The position numbers and the translations under genes were made by a program. From Hypericum androsaemum (Eukaryota; Streptophyta; Magnoliopsida; Malpighiales; Hypericaceae), in contig OZ023196.1 in the NCBI GenBank assembly GCA_963995505.1, forward strand, positions 10,413,106-10,477,105: a stretch of DNA of 64,000 nucleotides, given 5' to 3'. Numbering within the stretch: position 1 is the stretch's first letter; each line of letters begins with the position of its first letter. This document shows, one piece after another, positions 54,746 through 64,000 of this stretch. The notes beneath the pieces were generated by a model. The model made no database searches, was not told the DNA's origin, and saw only the letters and a program-made list of their open reading frames with translations.

Positions 54746-56160
54746 TCCCTGACTTTTTCGGCGCGAGATTCCCTGATCTCTACGTGCTCTTTGTTTTCTC
54801 AATTCTTTTGCTCGCACGGATGGTTTGTTTCCCAGGTTTAATTTTTGTTTTGCACTTTCTAATGTTCATAAGAATTTGGAGTATGTTTTATTTTTTTCTG
54901 TTACTAGGTGCTCACATCTATAGTTGTAAATTTATTTTCAAAGGGATTTTGATTTCTATCGACTATCTACTTTGTGGGATAACTTGAGTATAGATATCTT
55001 TTCTGGGATTGGGATGTTAAACTTACTTTTCTTTTGATTAATAAAATACGCAATTTATTTAAAAAAATTAAAGTGGAATTATTTATTTGTCCAAAATTTT
55101 AAATAAAAACAGAAATAAATGTTGCAAGGTTATCACTTCCATTTTTTTCTAATAAATGTTGCCAGGTTATCACTTCCATTTTTTTCTTTTATCTATCGAA
55201 ATTTAGATTCAAATTAATTCATACGTCGTTGCAAGGTTCAGATCGAGACCTAGATATTATATTTACTTATTTAAAAAGTTCAAATCTTTTATATGTATAT
55301 ATACTTATATTTATATATATATATATATATTTTATATATAAGAAAGAAAGAACTAAATAAATATTTAATAAATAGAAGAAAGGGTGGCAGGATCAGATAA
55401 AAAGAACCTAACCCGTCCCTTCAAGGCACCAAGGAAAATTCACGCCCTTTCGTTGCAACGGCATTATCCTGAGAAGTATTGTAACCTTTCGATGCAAGGT
55501 CTCTCTTCAATGGATTGCTGCAACTTTTCGTTGCAACTCCTAAGTATCTATAAATAATCAGATAAGTTTGAGGGGCATACACACATTGAAACAGAGATCC
55601 ATTCTGAGAATTTCTTCTTTCTTTTTCGAGTCTAAACTTGCAATTCTTGCTTCAAAAAATTTGTTAAGAGTGTAACTTACGAATTTAGAGCGTTATAGAT
55701 TTTGTATCCTAGAAGGTTAATTTCTTGAGACCATTTACACCATAGTGGGAGAAATTAATATGTTTAAAGATATCATCTTTTTTCGGTATACCTAACCTAT
55801 CTTTTAACTCCATTACCCACATATTATACAATAAGTAAAAGCCTTATCATTCCTTAATAATGGTCGTGTAGATATAGTTAAGTTTAATTGTTGGTATATA
55901 TAGGTAATGGAAGTTGAGCAATTGGCAGTGTCAATACCTTATATATTGGTGGGTATAATAAGAAATGAGTTTTTTTTTCTGAGAGCTAAAAAGAAAAAGT
56001 TCAACAAAAAGTATAAAATAAGTAAAACTCTATTTTATTATGAGCTCTTGCTCTAGGATGCGACGGCACAATCAGGTTTTTCAGATGAGCTCGAGTTTAA
56101 ACTGTGTGGCTCTTATAATGGTAGTTTTGGGGGTTGGATTGGGTGGAGCCACTAATAGGG
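54746..56160. other. AT-rich intergenic DNA with an AT microsatellite
   Basis: An (AT)n tract lies at about 55300-55345. Around 55430-55560 there are repeated ttcgttgcaac / tcgatgcaagg phrases followed by a tctataaataatc TATA-like box, perhaps a worn LTR promoter. A 25-bp phrase around aatgttgc(a/c)aggttatcacttcc occurs twice near 55110-55175. No gene. Confidence 0.45.
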
Positions 56161-56279
56161 TGGGTAATACTATCCAAGGTGCATTATGGGCCATTGGATG
56201 AGAGAGGGGATGCGAGCGTGGCAAATGTGACGGTTGGGATTCGCTGGAACTTGATACACGAACATTTTCGGCTTGTAAC

Positions 56280-56450
56280 GTGAGACGTGACTAACAATGG
56301 TACAACACGCGACTAATAATGGTATATCTGTGATTAACAATGGTACATTTGTGTTATACAATGATGCAACATTAATATTTGATGTTAGACAATGGTACAA
56401 TGCGACTAACAATAGTACACCACTCAACTAAAAATGTTACAACAAACTCT
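56280..56450 (+). repeat. Degenerate tandem repeat of cgactaacaatggtaca
   Basis: Roughly eight variants of (g/t)actaacaatggtaca(ac) with uneven spacing, for example gactaacaatggtacaacac, gattaacaatggtacattt and gactaacaatagtacacc. The class is unknown. Confidence 0.75.
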
Positions 56451-56632
56451 AAATACCAATTCTAAAATTACCCCCATGTGATCTCTGATATTACAAGTTT
56501 GTCATTGCGTGCGCGGGCCGAAGTAAATTGTCCGGACCTTGCTGCTAGAACCCAGCATCATTCAATCTGGCCCCGTATTTTTTACATCCGTAAATTTTGA
56601 ACCTAAGTTAATCTAAGTCCGTTGTCAACCGA

Positions 56633-57633
56633 CTTATCAATTCTCGAGTGAATTTTTGGACACAATAAGTTCTCTCGTATCAGTTTAGTGCATTCTTGAA
56701 TCATCATCCATCTGTTTCCGGTACCAATCAGCCTTACATCGACAAATAAAGAATTACTTCTCTCACTGGATACGGTACCAACCTTGAATTCACCAGCAAT
56801 AAGTTTATTTTAATCGTCATTTAGCTTTAATCATAATCAGCATCCATTTTATCATGATACCAACACCCAATTGGATGCTCCTGAAGACTGTCTCAAGCAG
56901 AGTTTAGTGAGAGTTTGAAATAGAAACATTTCACGTAGAATTTTAAAAATATTCAAAGAATTACCCTGTATTTTACTTCGGCCACCATTTGTAAAATGGG
57001 TTATTGCCGGAGATGACATGGCAAAATATTGGCAGTGACATGGACACATGAGACAAACAAAGCTGACGTGGATTATAATAAAAAAATAGCCTTCGTCCTC
57101 CTCGGCTCAACCTCAATAGACTTTCATCTTGGCTTTCACCATGTTGATGACGACGGGAGATCGAAAAAATATATATTTTTTAATTATCTGCCACATTCGC
57201 TTTTTTGCATCTGTTTTCCAAGTTAATTTCATTGCCACGTTTGTGCCAAGTCATTTCCGGATTCCAGAATTTCAAATTAGAAAATAATTTATTTTACTAA
57301 CTTATTTTACAAATGATAGCAGAGTAAAACACAGGTAGTTCTTTGTGTGTTTTTAAAATACGAAGTATAATATGTCTATCAAAGAAGAGGACGTTAGTAG
57401 AGTGTTAACCCTATTAATAAGGTCAAGTTCAAGATAAGCTTTCCTTGTACAGCAAATTTAACTTATCTCCAACAAACAAGCAAATGTTTTTTTAAATGGT
57501 AAAATTTTATATAGATAATTACACTACGGGTGATTGAATTATAGACCTTCGTCAATTCCTCATACACTCATACGCCTTCTGCCATTATGCAAAATTTCAG
57601 TCATGAGAAAGCAGTAATATTAAAACTTGCTAG
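56633..57633. repeat. Left arm of a large inverted repeat
   Basis: About 1.0 kb that is the imperfect inverse of 62998-63943. Shared phrases run along the whole length, for example cttatcaattctcgagtg at the outer edge and gcataatgg/ccattatgc with tcatgagaaagcagtaat at the inner edge. Inside the arm a smaller element (56954-57345) has its own TIRs of about 44 bp (caaagaattaccctgtattt and the inverse of caaagaactacctgtgtttt). Confidence 0.9.
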
Positions 57634-58127
57634 CAAGAGCTTTGTCATCCTTCGTGTGGATATCGGAATAATACTTTTTGAGAATTGGAATACTACTGGT
57701 TTGAACAAAAAAAAAATTTCTTCATTTCCAAAGGAAACCAAAAGCCATATTACGCTCTCTAACGCAGAGCAGAAATTGAAGAAGATAAAGACAAAAGATG
57801 AGACAATATTTGGAGTGGCTTTAGTACATTGGAGGAGGGCATTCGTTAATAAATCAAAACTGGGGGTGGAATCCTTGGTTACAAATCTATGGTACACAAC
57901 AACTAGCAAACAACTCTTAGATACCTACGACTCGATTCGACATCAACTATGCTACAACCTATGTTGTTCAAACCCTTCGGTACTGGCTGAAAGATCCTTC
58001 TTCTTACAATTTACTTCAAGAGCAGCATTAGTTACACAGTTTGCTGTGAAGGAACTTGGGAACATTACCTACAACTCGAGAAATAACCGCAAACAGTTGC
58101 AGGGGCAAGGAGACGTCGTCCTTGTTG
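57634..58127 (-). other. 3' flank and probable 3' UTR of the S-acyltransferase gene
   Basis: Lies directly after the stop codon on the minus strand. A 193-codon plus-strand frame here runs antisense into the last exon and has no domain, so it is not called. Confidence 0.45.
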
Positions 58128-60482
58128 TTAGTGGTCGCGTGCAGTGGGGTAACTCATTCCATCTTTGAGATGCCCCAATGCTGTAGGGCACAACCATTTC
58201 CACATGCTCGGTCCAAAAACCTGGTCAAGTGATGATGGCATGCAGCTTAGTCAATTACAGAAGACCGGAATCTTTACAGCTTTACAATTTCAAGTGCGTC
58301 TATGCATGAGAGAGAGAGAGAGAGAGAGAGTGTGAGATTGACCAAATTAAAGTTCTTGTAAGCACCAAGGTCAAAAGGGTGCCGATAGCTCTGTCCAGAT
58401 TTCTTGGCCAACCAAGCTGCCCGTACTCCTTCACGGTACTGCCAAACGGTCAGCATTGATCAGCAAAAAAGCAGAGTCAGAAAGAAAAGAGTCCAGATTT
58501 AAAAACTTTACCTCTATGGTTGTCATATTGCGAATGACAAGGTAAATATGCCAACCCGAGAGAGTTCCAAGGGTTATGGCCAAAGTTGTCACCATCATGC
58601 CTGAAGCAACCTAAAGTAGACCCAGGTGAGTTTACGGCAGTTTCCGCTGCTCGTATATGTTTCAACAGACACTAAGCAGATGTCCGTACAAACTTGCATA
58701 CACATATAAGAAACACTAATGAGAGAAAAAAATCAAACGTGAAACTCAGAGAAGATGATAAAATGGAGGAAAATGAAAAAAAAAATGAATAACTAAAGAA
58801 AAAAAGAGAATAAGTCACAAAGGACCAGATTATTTGTTGTGTGCCAAATCATTTGACCCTGGTCAAATGCTTAGTAAGAAACAACCTATAAAAAAAAAAA
58901 TTTTGGAATTCACAGAGTAGTTCAATCAGGTAGAAGATAGTTGTTTTCCTCTGTACTTTGAATTTGTAATGAGCTAATGATCAAAGTCTACAATGATTGA
59001 CCTAAACCATTCGGATGAATGCAATATGAGACAATTAATAGCCACTTACATAAAATATCTTGAGACGAAGTCTTCCTCTGAAATCCCATTCCCTTTGTAA
59101 TGCACAGCAGATTATCACAACCTAGCCATTTGCAGAGTTCTTTCAATGATATAGTGCAAATTCATCCAACGTAAGGAATCCAGGAATACCGATTTAACCT
59201 TACCGCTGATTGAATGGATGCCAAACTTGTATAAAGTACTAACAAGAAAAAAGCCTTGTAGTTCCGATAACCGACGCAATTACCGATCCACACACAATGA
59301 TGGTCCTGCACGAAAGAAAATTCAAGAGATGGTCACATGCTATTTCACCTAATCAAGGTCATAGTGATGCAATTGAAATCTAACCTACCATGTTCAAAAC
59401 ACACCTTCTGCAAACTCGACAGTGGTGAGCCCTAGGAGGCTTCAACATACAACACTTTTCGCATCTTCTCGACTCCAAACTCTGTCAGGGATCAGCCAAC
59501 TGTTAGTACACATAATTTTGAGAAAGCAAAGGCATCAGTTATGTCGGATCAACAGCATCTGCCTCATTGCACTAGCAATTCCGAATGAAGGCTGAATCTA
59601 GGTTTTGTTAAATGTCTTCCAGTAACTATTATTCGAGACATAGCAACTAGAAAGAAAAAACAAGAGATCATTTCTAGCATTTTCTTCCTAAGCATCAAAG
59701 AAAACAAAGTTCTACCCAAACGCTATAGGCTATCCATGGTTCTCATCCATTCAAACCACTTTCTAACTGCATAAAGCATACCGATCAATCAATGAAAACA
59801 AACAAGACACGTGAATTCCCGGGTAGCCTCCTAAGTAACACTGAATCAAAACTGGAAATTGGAAAACCAGCTCCTCCCCACAAACCAACATCAACTTTTT
59901 TTTTTAAAGGTAAACATCGTAATTACAAATGTCAGAGATTGAACACTGGATCTCCATCAAATCGTCAATGCAGGTTAAATACTCTTTGGCAAAAAACCAA
60001 CATCGCCTTGGAATTAGAGCAAAACTAACCATCATCGCAAAACTCCCCCACACTTCTCCAAGAGCCCAAACACAACCATAACAAAAATGGGAGCATAAAC
60101 CACTTCCCCAACTACAAAAATCTTACCCTTCAACTTATTTCTACAGCTAAACATATCCAAAAAAAAAAAAATGCATCTTTCTGTCTCTAGGAACACCAAA
60201 GCTTACATCTTTATTGGGTTGTTGACCGGATAAATCAGTAGCCTCAACATCGGGGACATAAGAGGAAGGGACATAACCCGGGTCGGAAACAACACAGACC
60301 AACATGGACAAAACACACATAGATGCCAAAACACTGAATATCCCGGCATTCCATGACCCAGTTGAGGTCTCCATCCCAACCCAATCTTCAATAAAGACGA
60401 AGACCGTAACGTAATAGACAAAACCCATCACCAGGAACACGGTTAGAACTGGGATCGACAGGAATCTCCTCAGCTTCTTCAT
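58128..60482 (-). CDS. DHHC protein S-acyltransferase, PAT15-like, 7 exons, 276 aa
   Basis: Exons on the minus strand: 60207-60482, 59389-59481, 59204-59305, 59050-59121, 58512-58610, 58343-58438, 58128-58220. The product transfers palmitate to cysteines of membrane proteins. Four membrane spans are visible (about 9-31, 46-66, 142-165, 183-206). The cysteine-rich domain between spans 2 and 3 runs C99..C102, then [18 protein letters not shown], then DHHC at 124-127 with catalytic Cys127. A TTxE motif (TTIE, 211-214) follows span 4, and the C-terminus has [12 protein letters not shown]. Residues 1-40 ([13 protein letters not shown]) closely resemble Arabidopsis PAT15/At5g04270. Length agrees (about 271 there). 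At WIxNCVG the family Asn is Gly131 here. All splice sites are GT-AG, with the weakest donor (gtcaat) after exon 6. The gene lies between two inverted 1-kb arms. Confidence 0.93.
58306..58330 (+). repeat. GA microsatellite in the last PAT15-like intron
   Basis: About twelve (GA) units within the intron between exons 6 and 7, close to the exon 6 donor on the minus strand. Confidence 0.95.
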
Positions 60483-62997
60483 CGGGTCCGGTGGGTATGA
60501 GTTTTTTTTTCTCTCTCTTTTCGCGTCTTTGCCTACTGTTTGGTTATATCTGATACTACGGTTACCAATATAATATATATCTTATATTCGTCAATCTCCG
60601 GCCCACGAAAAGACTATCAACGCTGGGCCAGGCCCGGGTATTTTTTGTCCAATTTTAATAAATTTTTAACAAAAATAATCTTAGATATTATTAAACTAAA
60701 AAAATATTACAATTGCGGAGAATGATTCTTATTTTTTTTTTATTTGTTTCAAAAAGATTTAATTTTTTAACTACACTTTGGGGTATTTCTATCTAACAAA
60801 TTTATTCAAATAGTGGAGTGTTAATTAGAGAAAATTTGGTTATTCGGTTGGACATTTTCAAACACATGGTAGTGGTATTGTCACGCCCCAAATATAAACG
60901 TGACAACTGCCCAAGGTATTAAATACCCCGTTCGGCATCAGACTTTATTATAAATCGAAATTCAAAATATACAGATCTCTTATTGAATTGAAATAACGAA
61001 ACTATCATCTTAAGGACAAAACAGAAAATTCGGAAAATCGTTGTCTTTATTATTGAAAAGGAAACGTGACGATGCATGCAGCGGAAGTCCTCTACGAACC
61101 TACTCTAGATCCCCATCCCAAACTCCTCCTAATCGATCTGAAACACATAACATTCGAACTGATGAGTTGATAAACCCAGTAAGTAGAACAAACAAAAATC
61201 AGAACGAATAAGGGTTACGAATACTAATACACTGTCAAGCCTTTCAAACCCCACGAAGGTCATTTATCCGACTATCTTAACTAACTAATAGGACTCCGGA
61301 GCCTAACAGAACCTTGGAGTCTCTCGTGGGGCACAGATAAATACCCATTTTGTTCCCATGTGGCGGCCCAGATGACAAAAGTGTATTCCCTCCACGAGCC
61401 CAGTTAATTATCACGCTCCCCATCCATTTGATCATACACATTTAGGGTTACCCGGTAGCCCCATTTTTAGATGAGCACGAACCACGGGGCCCAGAAAAGT
61501 ATGAGAATAAACCCGCATGTCAAAATATATCAGAAATGTATCATAAATATATTACTCCCATCAGGGAACTAGAATGAATCAAATTTCAGAAACATATCAT
61601 AACATATCAAATTTCAGAAATAAATCATAACATATCGAATTTCATTGCATATCATACCTCGATTAGCTTATCCACATACTCAGTAATCGGAATAAAAGTA
61701 TGGTTAACTCAGAAATCCTAGGCGAAACTGATATTAATAGGAATCCACTTACCTAACGTTGCTTCTAAATCTCTAACCTTCACGAGAGACCCTCCAACGA
61801 TCCTCCCAAAACTCTATATGAGATCCATGTTATTTTTTCTGAAACCCTACCACTCAGAAAAATAAGGTGACGTACACAACTTACCCTTCTTCTCCTACGG
61901 ATTTTCCTTGTCCCCTCGAAGCCAGTACGTTGTTGGATCGTCCTCTCCTAACACTTCCTTCCGAGTCGAATCGTCCTCTTCACCTTCATAGTAATAGAGA
62001 ATTTCGTGAGTTTTCTATGGTGACGGAATGGGGCAGCCTAGAGGTCTATTTATCATGACTTTCAAGACAAAACCCTAATTCTGCCCAAGGTAGGTTTCGT
62101 GGAAAATTACTATTTGCTCTCCAAACTTATTAAGATATGCTAATTGCTCCTTTTAACTTAAAAAAATTATCAATTTAGTTTCTCAATTCTTACGGGTATA
62201 CATGTCGATCAAACCATATTTCTGGATATGGTTCCATCTTCGTATTGATGACACCATATCACAATTATGGAATTACGTCAAGGAAATGATTATACCAACA
62301 TATCATAATAATAGAAGTATAGAACCACCAAATAAGTGACATTACCAATTTGTCCCTAATACGTGTCATTATGGACTATCGGACTGATTAAACAGCTCAA
62401 AAGACAATAAAAGCAATCTTCCCGAAATTCCTATAAAGACGGATTTTTGATTGATATAGATATTTTTTTTTGGTAGAAGTGATTGATATATTGATGTACC
62501 ATCGACAGATGCAAATTTTTATGGTCCTTTTTTAACAAGTTATTATATTTGTACAATTGATTTTTCAATAAAAATGTTAGAGAAAAAGTGAATTATATAT
62601 AACCTACCTTAAAACTGTCACTCAAATATAAAAAATCATAGAAAGGATCGTAAAAATTTCTTCTGCAGATAAATGTCAAGCACTAAATTTCATGAGAATG
62701 ATTAGTATGTGATGTATTTAAAGAACGAATAATTAATACCAACAAAGTAGAAAACTGAGGCAAGCAAAAAAAATTAATGCTTAAATATTTGGCAGAACAT
62801 ATTTTGGACACATTAGCTCATTTCAAGACGGAAATTAGAATGGATTGGCATGTAAACAAAAGGTATAGCTACGTTCTATATCTAAATCCAAAGGAATAAG
62901 AGGATGAAAGAGTTGTTCTAACTTACAAATTTTGAGTTCAAATTTTTAGAAATATAATAATGTTAAATAATTATTAATAAAATGTTACCACATCTTC
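60483..62997. other. Upstream region of the PAT15-like gene and repeat-like intergenic DNA
   Basis: Bases 60483-60600 hold the PAT15-like promoter side (CT/GA-rich; a tatattatattgg-like stretch on the minus strand). From about 60880 a block opening tgtcacgcccc, with atgcatgcagcggaagtcc and ctgatgagttgataaaccc, has the look of a dispersed plant repeat, perhaps an LTR-element end, and extends to about 62090. Its class and ends were not fixed. No gene is seen. Confidence 0.4.
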
Positions 62998-63943
62998 AGC
63001 AAGTTTTAATATTACTGCTTTCTCATGACTGAAATTTTGCATAATGGCAAAAGGTGTATGAGGAATTCACAAAGGTCTAATATTTAATCATCGATGATTA
63101 TCTATGTAAAATTTAACCTTTTAAAAAAATATTTGCTTGTTTGTTGGAGATAAGTTAAATTTGCTGTATAAAGAAGCTTATCTTGAACTTGACCTTATTA
63201 TTAGGGTTAACACTCTACTACCGTCCTCTTATCTGATTGACACTTTATACTTCGTATTTTAAAAACACACAAAGAACTACCTGTGTTTTTGCAGTGCCAT
63301 CATTTATAAAATAAGTTAGTAAAATAAATTATTTTTTAATTTGAAATTCTGGAATCCGGAAATGACTTGGCACAAACGTGGCAATGAAATTAACTTGGAA
63401 AACAGATGCAAAAAAGCTGATGTGGCAGATAATAAAAAATTAGTTTTTTTTTCAATCTCCCGCCGTTATCAACATGGTGAAAGTCAAGATAAAAAGTCTA
63501 TTGAGGTTGAGCCGAGAAGGACGAATGCTATTTTTTTATTATAATCCACGTCAGCTTTGTTTGTCTCGTGTGTCTATGTCACTGCTAATATTTTGCCATG
63601 TCATCTCCGGCAATAACCATTTTACAAATGGTGGCCGAAGTAAAATACAGGGTAATTCTTTGAATTTTTTAAAATGCGACGTGAAAAGTCTTCAGGAGCA
63701 TCCAATTGGGTGTTGGTTTCATGATAAATGGATGCTGATTATGATTAAAGCTAAATGACGATTGAAATAAACTTATTGCTGCTGAATTCCAAGGTTGGTA
63801 CCGTATCCATTGAGAGAGGTAATTCTTTATTTGTCGATCTAAGGCTGATTGGTGCCGGAAACACATGGATTATGATTCAAGAATGCACTAAACTGATACG
63901 AGAGAAATCATTGTGTCCAAAAATTCACTCGAGAATTGATAAG
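62998..63943. repeat. Right arm of the large inverted repeat
   Basis: About 946 bp, the inverse of 56633-57633. It starts agcaagttttaatatta...tctcatgactgaaatt and ends ttcactcgagaattgataag. It contains the matching smaller element (about 63270-63662) with inverted ends. Confidence 0.9.
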
Positions 63944-64000
63944 GATTCTCTAATCCTTTGATTTAATAAAAAATATTCACCAAGAAGAATTGAGTAGGGT

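Noticed and set aside
57587..58168. 193-codon plus-strand frame
   Set aside because: Overlaps the last PAT exon in antisense and has no recognisable domain; part of it is inverted-repeat arm.
61150..61195. Possible hammerhead ribozyme (ctgatgag...ataaac)
   Set aside because: The GAAA core and the third stem with a GUC-type cleavage site are not present in the needed places.

Overview
The window is nuclear DNA of a flowering plant, most likely a eudicot. It holds intron-containing plant genes, plant-only gene families (RABF1/ARA6, DVL/ROTUNDIFOLIA, an E-class PPR editing protein, a DHHC S-acyltransferase, MIR172), and many plant transposons. Nothing points to a bacterial or organelle origin, and no CRISPR array or operon is present. 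The species cannot be named from the sequence.

Host genes, left to right: an eight-exon RABF1/ARA6-type Rab GTPase (1403-6053, +); a DVL/RTFL small-peptide gene (21251-21553, -); a small secreted-peptide gene with a weak IDA-like tail (29203-29493, -); an intronless PPR gene close to Arabidopsis At2g13600/SLO2 (38381-40504, -); a MIR172 hairpin (about 47741-47873, +); and a seven-exon DHHC S-acyltransferase close to PAT15 (58128-60482, -). These are separate single genes with no shared pathway visible from their arrangement.

Most of the rest is transposon-derived. 0-1.1 kb: part of a Mutator-like element carrying a broken receptor-kinase fragment (Pack-MULE). 7.9-8.8 kb: a TRIM element and a 5'-truncated LINE with an 18-bp target duplication. 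10.8-18.1 kb: a probable Helitron filled with degenerate GGACCACC-type minisatellite, into which a Tnt1-like Copia element and a solo LTR of the same family are nested. 22.6 kb: a tRNA-type SINE of about 100 bp. 23.3-24.0 kb: a short MULE with 9-bp TSD. 24.45-28.67 kb: a young Copia element (184-bp LTRs that differ at one noticed site) whose gag-protease-integrase block is inverted relative to its own LTRs, PBS, PPT and RNase H. 31.5-36.6 kb: an old hAT element with a transposase relic and a nested LTR element. 41.4-46.0 kb: a Gypsy chromodomain relic and a tandem LTR-gag array. 46.5-47.2 kb: a MULE with 168-bp TIRs around a strongly purine-biased GGA tract. 49-51 kb: a LINE relic. 52-54.7 kb: a Harbinger transposase relic and two non-autonomous hAT elements. 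56.6-63.9 kb: two roughly 1-kb inverted arms that flank the whole PAT gene.

All calls come from reading the sequence and from family knowledge. No searches or alignments were run, so percent identities are visual impressions and splice sites are inferred from consensus and protein homology.
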